From positions 1,250,843 through 1,314,842 of the forward strand of contig NZ_VCNC01000001.1 in NCBI RefSeq assembly GCF_006210265.1: a stretch of DNA of 64,000 bases. The letters run 5' to 3'. The notes beneath the pieces are model-generated. The model was given only the letters and a program-made list of their open reading frames with translations. It did not search any database and was not told where the DNA came from. Source of the DNA: Desulfovibrio sp. UCD-KL4C. GTDB lineage: Bacteria; Desulfobacterota; Desulfovibrionia; Desulfovibrionales; Desulfovibrionaceae. The position numbers and the translations under genes were made by a program. How positions within the stretch are numbered: position 1 is the stretch's first letter; each line of letters opens with the position of its first letter. This document shows, in pieces, positions 36,792 to 45,078 of the stretch.

Positions 36792-37379
36792 TTAAGAAAT
36801 AGCATCCACCCCTAACTTAAGGGCTGTAATGTTGATATCAGCTACTTTGGGTTTCATGACAGATTTAATAGTTTCTGCCAAATTCTCCGGACTTAAAGGA
36901 ATTAATCCTGTTGCACAGAGAGCTCCAAGCAGAGCTACGTTGCCACTTTGAACAGCTCCGGCTTTAAGTCCTAGGCTTTGACATGGGATAAAGTATGTTT
37001 TGCTCGCGCAAGAGCTAACTTTTTCCTTGATGTACTCCAAAGGAACTTCATCTGTTTTACCTGTTGCGACGCTAAGTGGAGGAATGCTTTCAGTATTTGA
37101 AAGAATAATACCACCCGGCTTCAGGTAAGGAAGAGCGCGAAGTGTTTCAAGCGGTTCAAAGCCTAGAATTATATCAGCTTCACCGTGTGATATTTTGGGA
37201 GAAGACATACCTAGAAGAATTGCTGATTCAACAACTCCGCCTCGCTGTGCCATTCCGTGTATTTCACCTGCAGTAACATCGGTTCCGTTGTCAAGGATTG
37301 CCTGTGCAAGAAGATTTGTAGCTGTCAGGGTTCCCTGGCCGCCAACTCCGGTCATGAATATGCGCAACCTTGTATTCAT
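36792..37379 (-). CDS. iorB: indolepyruvate ferredoxin oxidoreductase beta subunit
   Basis: The 195-residue subunit is the gamma-type domain of this enzyme: MTGVGGQGTLTATNLLAQ, VTAGEIHGMAQRGGVVES. With IorA it oxidises aryl pyruvates from aromatic amino acids to aryl-acetyl-CoA, reducing ferredoxin. Its ATG overlaps the iorA stop by one base (TAATG), so translation is coupled. A terminator follows shortly after the stop. Confidence 0.94.
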   Translation of the reverse strand: MNTRLRIFMTGVGGQGTLTATNLLAQAILDNGTDVTAGEIHGMAQRGGVVESAILLGMSSPKISHGEADIILGFEPLETLRALPYLKPGGIILSNTESIPPLSVATGKTDEVPLEYIKEKVSSCASKTYFIPCQSLGLKAGAVQSGNVALLGALCATGLIPLSPENLAETIKSVMKPKVADINITALKLGVDAIS

Positions 37380-39223
37380 TAGCTGCTCCTCTTTCTGGCT
37401 TTAATGTCTTTTGTCATTTGTAGGCAAAGCATACAGCCAGAGCAAAGAATTTCATTAATTTGAATTCCGTCAGCACCTTTTTCAAAAGCAGGGCATGCAA
37501 TTGCTTCCATACAGTTGACGACTTCGTCACTCTGGTTCGCAACATATGCAGCCTGAGTAGCTTTTTTACCCAAGGCTCTTTTGGCAAAAAGCGGACATGG
37601 GTCTTTTGCTATCAGAACCCTTACTCCTTTCAGAGCCTTGAGTTCTTCAAGAGCTTTGAAAGTCGCTTTCTGATTAAGCGGGCTTACAGTGCGCACTTCA
37701 TTTACACCGCATCCCTTAACGATTGCTTCAATACTGATCTGGGCCGGATTAGAGCCTAGCAGAGTTGTCTCAACCCCGGGGTTCGGCTGATGACCTGTCA
37801 TCGCTGTGGTACTGTTATCGAGAATTACCAGTAAGATATCGTGCTGATTGAAGACTGCATTTACCAGCCCGGTTATTCCGGAATGGAAAAATGTGGAGTC
37901 TCCGATAAAACCAACTGCTGTCTGTCCTGAAGCTTTTGATATTCCGGAGCCTGCAGAGATAGATGATCCCATACAGAGCAGGAAGTCTGCCGCATTAAGC
38001 GGAGGAAGAATTCCGAGAGTATAGCATCCAATATCCGATGAACAGATTGCATCCGGTCCGAATACTTTCTTCGCAGCATAATATGTTGCGCGATGAGGGC
38101 ATCCGGCACAAAGGTTCGGAGGTCTTACTGCAAGTTTTTGTTCGGCTTCACAAAAATTGATCTTTTCAGGAACAATTCCGAGAACTTCGTGAATTACAGC
38201 AGAAACATTACCTGTGGAGTATTCTCCATTAAGAGGTAAGTTTTTGTTTTCTTTACCTATGATTTCTACGGAAATAGAATTTTTCTGAGCTAAAACTCTA
38301 AATTCTTTTTCAAGTAACGGCTCAAGTTCTTCGAGAATAATAACCTTATCTACAGATGATATAAAATCTGTAACAAGTTTTTCTGGAAGAGGGAAAGTAA
38401 ATCCTAGCTCGAGCAATTTAAACTTATCAGTAAGGCCGGAATCGGTAAGTGCATCATGAATGTATGCTCTACTGATACCGGAAGCAACAATACCTATTTT
38501 TCCGTTACCGGAAATTTTATTGTACTTTGAGCTTTCAGCCAGTTCACGTAATTCTTCAATTTTCTTAAGCAGCGCGACATGCATCGGGCGTGCAAAAGCC
38601 GGAATCGGTACAAACTTTGAAGGATCACGTTTAAAACCTTTAGGAGCATTTAATTTAGTGATTGGACCGTATTCTACCGGACCGCGCAAGTGGTTCACTC
38701 TGGTGGTAGTTCTAAGCAGAACAGGAGAAGACATTTTTCGTGACAATTTAAGAGCATCACGAGTCATATCCTTTGCTTCCTGCGCTGTAGACGGTTCAAA
38801 GCAAGGCATTCCGGCAAGGCGCGCATAATAGCGGTTGTCTTGTTCGTTTTGACTTGAGTGACAACCAGGATCATCAGCGGAAAGTAGTACCAGACCGCCG
38901 GGAGTACCTGTATATGCCAGAGTCATGAGCGGGTCGGCCGCAACATTAACACCTACATGCTTCATGGTTGTCAGAGTCATTGCTCCGGCAAGAGTTGCTC
39001 CTCCGCCTACTTCAAGAGCTACTTTTTCATTTACTGAGTATTCAAATAAAAAATCACCCTCGCTCGACAGGCGAAAAAAAGTATCGGGCACTTCTGATGA
39101 AGGGGTGCCCGGGTAGCATGTAACCATCTGTATCCCAGCTTCAAGAGCTCCGCGTACAATTGCTTCATTGCCCAGCAGTAGCTTTTTATGGCCTGGATTA
39201 TCTAAGAGAAGTGGATGAGCCAT
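37379..39223 (-). CDS. iorA: indolepyruvate ferredoxin oxidoreductase alpha subunit, reduced ferredoxin tail
   Basis: The 614-residue protein has the fused TPP halves of IorA: LLGNEAIVRGALEAG and TCYPGTPSSEVPD near the N-terminus, and the TPP-binding GDSTFFHSGITGLVN with NSTTAMTGHQPNPG. The C-terminal ferredoxin-like part normally has two 4Fe-4S sites with eight cysteines. Here I count only Cys571, Cys577, Cys594, Cys597 and Cys600. The first site has lost its CxxC start and the second (CSGCMLC) lacks the last cysteine. The gene is preceded by a TPR gene 18 bp upstream. Confidence 0.93.
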   Translation of the reverse strand: MAHPLLLDNPGHKKLLLGNEAIVRGALEAGIQMVTCYPGTPSSEVPDTFFRLSSEGDFLFEYSVNEKVALEVGGGATLAGAMTLTTMKHVGVNVAADPLMTLAYTGTPGGLVLLSADDPGCHSSQNEQDNRYYARLAGMPCFEPSTAQEAKDMTRDALKLSRKMSSPVLLRTTTRVNHLRGPVEYGPITKLNAPKGFKRDPSKFVPIPAFARPMHVALLKKIEELRELAESSKYNKISGNGKIGIVASGISRAYIHDALTDSGLTDKFKLLELGFTFPLPEKLVTDFISSVDKVIILEELEPLLEKEFRVLAQKNSISVEIIGKENKNLPLNGEYSTGNVSAVIHEVLGIVPEKINFCEAEQKLAVRPPNLCAGCPHRATYYAAKKVFGPDAICSSDIGCYTLGILPPLNAADFLLCMGSSISAGSGISKASGQTAVGFIGDSTFFHSGITGLVNAVFNQHDILLVILDNSTTAMTGHQPNPGVETTLLGSNPAQISIEAIVKGCGVNEVRTVSPLNQKATFKALEELKALKGVRVLIAKDPCPLFAKRALGKKATQAAYVANQSDEVVNCMEAIACPAFEKGADGIQINEILCSGCMLCLQMTKDIKARKRSS

Positions 39224-39241
39224 TCACGCGCTCCTATCTTA

Positions 39242-39895
39242 TTAAAGCTTAGCCTTAAGCTCGTCGATTTTGCTCTCAAGGTAGAGCTTTTGAGCAGGAT
39301 TGTTGTTCAACAGTCCCTGATAAGCCTGAATTGCAAGCTGATTGTTACCGGCTTTTTCAGCGGCACTTGCGAGCAACCTATCAATTGTGTTTGCGAAGTT
39401 TTCTCCGACTTTATTTTTAAGAGCTTGCAGAACTTTGACAGCTTCTTCAGGCTTGTCTGAAAGAACCAAGCATTTTGCTTGTCCGATGGAAGCGACTGGA
39501 GCCATCGCTTCATCGCTTTTTGCAATTTCAGCCCAAACAGATCCAGCTTGTGTAAACTTAGAAGCGTCCATCCATGCTTTTGCTAAAGCCAGCTCAACAG
39601 CAGGTTTCATTTCAGCAGGAGCGGTTTTTAAAAAGTCTGCAAGTTCTTGAGCTTTTTTTGTTCCGCTATATTTGATAAGAATGGTTCCCAATTCACTTTG
39701 AGCCTTCAACTGACTGCGGTGCTGCATGTGTTGGTATCCGGCAACTCCTGCAGCAATAACAATAATTGCTGCAACCCCTGCAATGATCATTTTCCCGTGT
39801 TCAAGAAGATAGTCGAGAAAAGGGTGAATACTGTCTGGTACTGAAGCCTGCACCTGGTCTAAAATGTCGTGTGTGGTCTGATTGTTTTCTTCCAT
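39242..39895 (-). CDS. membrane-anchored TPR protein (YfgM/PF09976-like)
   Basis: This is a 217-residue protein with an N-terminal cytosolic tail, one helix at about 37-55 (MIIAGVAAIIVIAAGVAGY), and a periplasmic Ala-rich repeat region with TPR-like helices to the end. It resembles YfgM, a helper of SecYEG. ATG 39895 is preferred because GGAGG lies 12 bp upstream; a longer frame begins at 39934. It precedes iorAB on the same strand by 18 bp and is probably co-transcribed with it, though the functional link is unclear. Confidence 0.75.
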   Translation of the reverse strand: MEENNQTTHDILDQVQASVPDSIHPFLDYLLEHGKMIIAGVAAIIVIAAGVAGYQHMQHRSQLKAQSELGTILIKYSGTKKAQELADFLKTAPAEMKPAVELALAKAWMDASKFTQAGSVWAEIAKSDEAMAPVASIGQAKCLVLSDKPEEAVKVLQALKNKVGENFANTIDRLLASAAEKAGNNQLAIQAYQGLLNNNPAQKLYLESKIDELKAKL

Positions 39896-40209
39896 TTTAA
39901 AGAAGAGCCTCCAAGATATTGTAGTATTTAGCACAAAGTTAAGTGCGCTTTATAAAGTAGTCTGACAAAAAGGTCAAAACTGAATTTTAAAGTTAACACA
40001 CCGTAAAATTAGATAAAATCATAAACCGTCTGAAAATAAATACAAAAAAAGTAAAAATAAAAAGTGCATTTTTAGGGAGATATACCGAAAAAAGCTACTC
40101 ATAGGTAATTGGTAGTTGACTTTTTTGCAATATCCTTAGTAGCCCAAATTGAGCAATCGGTGAAAATAATTTTTTTTAATTAATATATCTTGTTTAAAGG
40201 TGGGATAAA

Positions 40210-41469
40210 ATGAATTTTGCAGAAGCCATGAAAGACATAGCTAGTAAGGCTAAATCAGCATCACGGAAAATTTCGTGTGCAGATGGTTCAATTCGTGATG
40301 GCGTTATTTTAAAATTGGCATCATTGCTCGAGCAGGAGCAGGAATATATCTTTGCTGAAAATCGTAAAGACCTTGAAGCTGCTAAAGCAAATGGACTTGA
40401 TGCCTCGCGCATGCAGCGTCTTGAAATTTCTCCTGCCGTTTTAAATTACATGATTCAAGGATGTAATGAGGTTGCCGCTCAAACTGATCCCGTCGGTGAG
40501 ATTGAAAAAATGGAAAGACGTCCCAGCGGCGTAACTGTCGGTAAAATGCGTATTCCTCTCGGTGTTATTATGATGATTTTCGAATCTCGCCCTAATGTAA
40601 CGGTTGACGCTGCCGTGCTTTGTTTGAAAGCTGGTAATTCCGTTATATTGAGAGGTGGATCTGAAGCTATTCACTCAAACTTAGCATTGTCTTCACTTAT
40701 CCATAAAGCTCTTGAAAGTCAGAATTTGCCTGCTGATGCTGTTCAGGTAGTTTCGGTAACTGACAGGGAAGCAGTCAGTGAGTTGCTTAAACTTGATCAA
40801 TATATAGATGTTGTTATTCCTCGCGGTGGAGAAGGGCTAATTCGTGCTGTTGTTCAGCAGGCCACTATGCCTGTTCTCAAACATTATAAAGGTGTTTGCC
40901 ATATTTTTGTAGATAAATTCGCGGACATTGCAAAATCAGTTGATATTATTAAAAATTCTAAGACTCAGAAGCCTGGGGTTTGCAACGCTCTGGAAGGAGT
41001 TCTGATTCACGAAGATATTGCTGAGGATTTTTTGCCGGCAATGGCCACAATTCTGGGTGCATATGGTGTTCAGTTCAGAGCATGTCCTCGTTCCATGAGC
41101 TTGCTTGGTAAAACAGCCATAGCTGCGACTATCGATGATTTCGGGTATGAATTTCTTGATTTGATCCTGACTGTTAAAGTTGTTTCAAGTCAGGATGAAG
41201 CTCAGGACTATATTGCTAGATATGGTTCAAATCATACTGAAGTTATTCTGACAAAAGATCATGATCGCGCTATGAGATTTGTGCGGGAAGTTGATGCTTC
41301 AATGGTTGGAGTGAATTGTTCCACTAGGTTTAACGATGGTGGACAGCTTGGTCTGGGGGCAGAAATAGGAATTTCTACTTCAAAGCTCCATTCGTATGGT
41401 CCTATGGGTGCCAAAGAGCTGACCAGTACAAAATTTATATCACTCGGAGAATGGAACGTTCGTTTGTAG
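40210..41469 (+). CDS. proA: gamma-glutamyl phosphate reductase
   Basis: ProA makes glutamate 5-semialdehyde in proline synthesis. The 419-residue protein has VTVGKMRIPLGVIMMIFESRPNV-like N-half segments and the catalytic Cys258 in PGVCNALEG. It also has VNCSTRFNDGGQLGLGAEIGIS near the C-terminus. AAGGTGGG precedes the ATG. No proB is adjacent. A terminator follows 46 bp after the stop and overlaps the leader of nadD. Confidence 0.96.
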   Translation: MNFAEAMKDIASKAKSASRKISCADGSIRDGVILKLASLLEQEQEYIFAENRKDLEAAKANGLDASRMQRLEISPAVLNYMIQGCNEVAAQTDPVGEIEKMERRPSGVTVGKMRIPLGVIMMIFESRPNVTVDAAVLCLKAGNSVILRGGSEAIHSNLALSSLIHKALESQNLPADAVQVVSVTDREAVSELLKLDQYIDVVIPRGGEGLIRAVVQQATMPVLKHYKGVCHIFVDKFADIAKSVDIIKNSKTQKPGVCNALEGVLIHEDIAEDFLPAMATILGAYGVQFRACPRSMSLLGKTAIAATIDDFGYEFLDLILTVKVVSSQDEAQDYIARYGSNHTEVILTKDHDRAMRFVREVDASMVGVNCSTRFNDGGQLGLGAEIGISTSKLHSYGPMGAKELTSTKFISLGEWNVRL

Positions 41470-41515
41470 TTTCACGTATTGGAACAGTTTTGTATAACAT
41501 TATAGTTTAATTATT

Positions 41516-41560
41516 AAATTCCCGGTGAGATTCGTTTTAAGATCTCGTCGGGAATTTTTT
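41516..41560 (+). terminator. intrinsic terminator between proA and nadD
   Basis: AAATTCCCG (41516-41524) pairs with CGGGAATTT (41549-41557), with an inner GAGAT/ATCTC stem (41527-41531, 41541-41545), then TTT. It ends just before the nadD ribosome site GAGG (41561-41564). Confidence 0.8.
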
Positions 41561-41573
41561 GAGGTTCTTGTTT

Positions 41574-42227
41574 ATGAAAATAGGGTTGTTCGGCGGCACT
41601 TTTAATCCTGTTCACAACACTCATATTAACGTTGCGGCAGCAGTCCGGGAACGTCTTGGACTCGACCAAGTCCTGTTCGTTCCGGCAGGAAATCCCTATC
41701 ATAAAAAAGGCGGAGCCATGCTGCCCGCAGAACTTCGTTACAAACTTATCCAAAAAGCTGTTGTGGGTTTAAACAATATAGATGTCTGCGATATCGACAT
41801 GCATTCTAATCGTCCCACATATACAGTGCATACACTTAAAGAAGCTCTAAAGCGTTACCCTGATGATGATCTATATTTTTTGATGGGGCAGGATACTTTT
41901 AATTCTTTACCACTTTGGAAAGATTGGGAAGAAATACCGCGTCTTGCAAATATAGTAGCTGTCAGTAGGGAAAAATCTGATCCAGGGGAAATGGCTTTAC
42001 ATCTTAAAAAAATGTTTTCAGATATTAATAGTACAGGCTTAAATGAGTGGAAGTTGAAAGGTGGAAAGTCAGTTTACATAATTGACGATTTTGATTTTAA
42101 AATCAGTTCAACCTTTGTTCGTAAAGTGTGGACAGGTGGCGGAGACATACACCGATATGTACCCGCCGCTGTGGTCGAATTTATTGATGAGAACAGAAAA
42201 GAATTTAAGCAGTATTGGAATTTATAA
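41574..42227 (+). CDS. nadD: nicotinate-nucleotide adenylyltransferase
   Basis: NadD makes deamido-NAD from nicotinate mononucleotide and ATP. The 217-residue protein has GLFGGTFNPVHNTHINVA at its start and the C-terminal ISSTFVRK (IS-S/T-x-x-R signature). The nucleotidyltransferase motif is normally (H/T)xGH; here it reads HNTH, so the glycine is threonine. ATG 41574 is chosen with GAGG 9 bp upstream; the longer TTG frame lacks a site. Its end overlaps the convergent glycosyltransferase by 6 bp. Confidence 0.92.
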   Translation: MKIGLFGGTFNPVHNTHINVAAAVRERLGLDQVLFVPAGNPYHKKGGAMLPAELRYKLIQKAVVGLNNIDVCDIDMHSNRPTYTVHTLKEALKRYPDDDLYFLMGQDTFNSLPLWKDWEEIPRLANIVAVSREKSDPGEMALHLKKMFSDINSTGLNEWKLKGGKSVYIIDDFDFKISSTFVRKVWTGGGDIHRYVPAAVVEFIDENRKEFKQYWNL

Positions 42228-43217
42228 TAATTTCAGGATGGATACAGGGTGGATACTTTTTAAACATTCACGATTTTTACTACAATTGCTTTTTCCATGA
42301 AGTGAGCATGGGCGGCATTTAAGGTCTGATTCTAATATCTTGTCATTTTTTCCGGCTGGATAAAAACCCCATGCTCTGGACGTAGGTCCGAACATCGCAA
42401 TGACCGGAGTTCCCACTCCTGCGGCAAGGTGCATAGGTCCAGAATCACCCGTTACCAGATACTTGGCTTCACTCAGTAGAGCGCATGTCTGTCGCAATGA
42501 AAATTTATTTGTAAAATTCCATTCAGCTTTGTCGACATTTAATTCATTTGTATCTTTTCCAATAACTGCCCACTGAAGACCTTTCGCATCAAGCTGATTT
42601 ATAAGCTCAATCCAATACTCGCGTGGCCATGATTTGTCAGGGTGCGTGGCGTACGGATGAAGAGCAATAAAGCCTTTGCTTAATTTCTTATGAGCCATCT
42701 TTGCAAGAGCATCTTCTTTTTCATCATCAGTAAGATAAATATGAGGTAAGAGATTTTCCGGGGCAGGAAGGTTTTTTTCTATGGCAGAAGCATAGCGTAC
42801 TGTTACCGGCTTACTCTCTAAAATTTTTTCAAGTTTTTCTGACCCGGTCAGTTTAAAAGCTCTCCGTTCGAGGCTGAATTTTTTGTACCGTGAAACAGGG
42901 CCGTGCCAGCGCTGAGAAAGAATTCGAGATCTGAGGGTAGAGTGCAGATCAATCAGCTCACATCCTTCATATTTATTGGAGAGTCGTCCCGCTTTGGTAA
43001 TCCATGCCAGGTCACCAAGATCTTCTTTGTTAAGTCTTATAATTTCAGTTATATGCGGATTATTTTCTAACGGAGCAGCATATTGTTGTTTTGTTATTAC
43101 GCTGAAGGTCCAGCCATATTTTTCAGCCCAGAAGTCTATAACTCCGGTTGTCAGGATTAAGTCTCCAAGAGCACTGAGTCTGAATAGAATTTTGTGATTA
43201 TCTTTAAATTTGTGCAT
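42222..43217 (-). CDS. glycosyltransferase family 9 (heptosyltransferase-like)
   Basis: The 331-residue protein resembles WaaC/WaaF heptosyltransferases: ILFRLSALGDLILTTGVIDF at the start, ALHPYATHPDKSWP, and the late GDSGPMHLAAGVGTPVIAMFGPT nucleotide-sugar site. It probably adds a heptose to lipopolysaccharide core on the cytoplasmic face. A CRPCSLHGKSNCSKNRECL cysteine-rich end is typical of some family members. It is convergent with nadD and alone. Confidence 0.9.
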   Translation of the reverse strand: MHKFKDNHKILFRLSALGDLILTTGVIDFWAEKYGWTFSVITKQQYAAPLENNPHITEIIRLNKEDLGDLAWITKAGRLSNKYEGCELIDLHSTLRSRILSQRWHGPVSRYKKFSLERRAFKLTGSEKLEKILESKPVTVRYASAIEKNLPAPENLLPHIYLTDDEKEDALAKMAHKKLSKGFIALHPYATHPDKSWPREYWIELINQLDAKGLQWAVIGKDTNELNVDKAEWNFTNKFSLRQTCALLSEAKYLVTGDSGPMHLAAGVGTPVIAMFGPTSRAWGFYPAGKNDKILESDLKCRPCSLHGKSNCSKNRECLKSIHPVSILKLL

Positions 43218-43486
43218 TGTCGGCCTATTTTAATTGCGGGTGCTAAAAGGTCAATGTAAATTTTAATTGTGAATTTCTTAGAATTTTCCAGCTAAGAAGT
43301 GATTTAGTAATTTCGTTAAAGTTTAATTATACACGGACCTTAATTAAAAGTCATAATAATATTCTTAAGTGGTATGGAATTGGTCAAAATAGTCCTATTT
43401 CTGTTGCACCTGTAGTTTCCTTCTGATAGTTGTCTAATTATATCTAGTGCAGATCATCATTGTGATTAACTTTAACCAAAAAATTA

Positions 43487-44542
43487 ATGCTGGATCTAAT
43501 AATTTCCGTCGGATTGGCTACTCTCATATCTGCTTACTGTTCTGTCAGTGAAGCCGTTTTTTATTCTTTTCCACGGAGCCGCATAGAAAAACTGCGTAAA
43601 GAAGGGCATAAGTCAGGGATTCGCCTGCATAAACTTCGCCTAAACGTAGAAAAGCCTATAACAGCGATATTAACTCTTAATACTGTTGCCAACACTGCCG
43701 GAGCTTCAATTGCCGGAGCCGCATGGAGCAAAGTATACGGGGTAGAGACCCTGCCGTTGTTTGCTATTGGATTCACTCTTATTATTTTACTTTTTTCTGA
43801 AATTCTTCCCAAGACATTGGGAATTGTTTACTGTTATTCCTTGGGGCCAGCGCTTGCGCGTCCTATCGAAATAATGGTCTGGATATTTTCTCCAGTTATT
43901 TGGGTGTGTGGATATCTTGCCCGTCTTGTCAGTAAGGGGAGCAAGGGACCACAGGTTACGGAAGATGACATCAGAGCAATGGTCAGTTTAACTCGAAAAT
44001 CCGGGGCGATTAAACCTTATGAAGCCCTCTCAATTGCTAACATCCTGTCGTTGGACGACAAGATCGTGGAGCAAATTATGACCCCCCGGACTGTAGTGTT
44101 TTCCCTGCCCACTGAAATGACTGTCGCTGAGGCTCATGAAACGTACAGTGCATGGCCGCATAGTCGTATCCCCGTTTATGAAGGTGACAATACGGAAGAA
44201 GTCGTAGGAGTCATCTACAGACGGTTGGTTTTTGAAGCACTTGCAGATCACAGGGATACCGTCAAACTTTCTGAGTTGATGAAACCTGTTCGGTTTGTAC
44301 TCGAGAATATTACCCTCGATAAGTTGCTGGTTAAATTCCTCGAGAGTCGTATGCACTTATTTGTAGTGCTCGATGAGTATGGAGGAATGTCCGGAGTTGT
44401 AACACTTGAAGATGTAATGGAAGAAATTCTCGGTAGCGAGATCGTCGATGAGACCGATCAGGTCGTAGACATGCGTGAACTTGCTCGTAAGAGAAGAGAA
44501 AAACTTATTGCCAGTCGGAAAAATAAAACTTCTGGTATTTAG
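43487..44542 (+). CDS. CNNM/DUF21-CBS membrane protein (metal-efflux family)
   Basis: The 351-residue protein has a DUF21 membrane part (residues 1-145) with LILLFSEILPKTLG, then a CBS pair (about 190-320) containing IVEQIMTPRTVVFSLP and HLFVVLDEYGGMSGVVTLEDVMEEILG. It stops in a basic tail without the usual CorC/HlyC C-terminal domain. Family members are linked to Mg2+ or Co2+ efflux. It sits 19 bp before ccmE, so possibly in one transcript; functional link to Ccm is not evident. Confidence 0.9.
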   Translation: MLDLIISVGLATLISAYCSVSEAVFYSFPRSRIEKLRKEGHKSGIRLHKLRLNVEKPITAILTLNTVANTAGASIAGAAWSKVYGVETLPLFAIGFTLIILLFSEILPKTLGIVYCYSLGPALARPIEIMVWIFSPVIWVCGYLARLVSKGSKGPQVTEDDIRAMVSLTRKSGAIKPYEALSIANILSLDDKIVEQIMTPRTVVFSLPTEMTVAEAHETYSAWPHSRIPVYEGDNTEEVVGVIYRRLVFEALADHRDTVKLSELMKPVRFVLENITLDKLLVKFLESRMHLFVVLDEYGGMSGVVTLEDVMEEILGSEIVDETDQVVDMRELARKRREKLIASRKNKTSGI

Positions 44543-44561
44543 AAATATAACGGAGAACAAT

Positions 44562-44978
44562 ATGGCCAAAAAAAGCGGAAAAGGCGTTTATATTGCCGCC
44601 TTGATACTTTTTCTGGGTGGACTGGGATGGCTTATTTATTCTGGGCTTTCTCAGGACAGTGTATACTTTCTCAACGTTTCGGAAGCTCTTGCCATGGATG
44701 AAAGTCATCTTGGACAATCCAGACTTTTCGGTAAAGTCGGACCGCAAAATATTGAAAGAACTAACGGCGGGCTTGGTGTGACGTTTGATCTTACAGATCA
44801 AAAAAATCCAAGCCAGAGTATTCATGTTGAATACCGCGGTGCTGTTCCTGATACATTTAAGGTTGCAGCTGAAGTTATTGTTGAAGGTGCTTTTGTCAAC
44901 GGAAATAAGGCTTTTAAAGCTAATTCATTGATAACTAAGTGCCCGTCAAAATATCAAAAGAAAAATCGTAAAGTGTAA
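44562..44978 (+). CDS. ccmE: haem chaperone CcmE, Cys-type
   Basis: CcmE carries haem to CcmF in cytochrome c maturation. The 138-residue protein has an N-terminal helix (IAALILFLGGLGWLIYSGL) and a periplasmic OB fold (LFGKVGPQNIER, VTFDLTD, VEYRGAVPDTFK). The haem-binding histidine of the classical HxxxY motif is replaced: CPSKY, Cys127 and Tyr131. This Cys variant is established in Desulfovibrio-type Ccm systems. ATG 44562 has GGAG 10 bp upstream. A terminator separates it from ccmF. Confidence 0.95.
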   Translation: MAKKSGKGVYIAALILFLGGLGWLIYSGLSQDSVYFLNVSEALAMDESHLGQSRLFGKVGPQNIERTNGGLGVTFDLTDQKNPSQSIHVEYRGAVPDTFKVAAEVIVEGAFVNGNKAFKANSLITKCPSKYQKKNRKV

Positions 44979-44994
44979 CTTTGTTTTTAAAATG

Positions 44995-45031
44995 ATCCTG
45001 TCAGGGGTAAGTTAACCTGTCAGGATTTTTT
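44995..45031 (+). terminator. intrinsic terminator after ccmE
   Basis: ATCCTG-T-CAGG (44995-45005) pairs with CCTG-T-CAGGAT (45016-45026) around one T-T mismatch, followed by six T (45026-45031). Confidence 0.85.
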
Positions 45032-45078
45032 GTGTTTAACTACTTGATTTAAATATCCATTAATGGAGTTGATATAAT

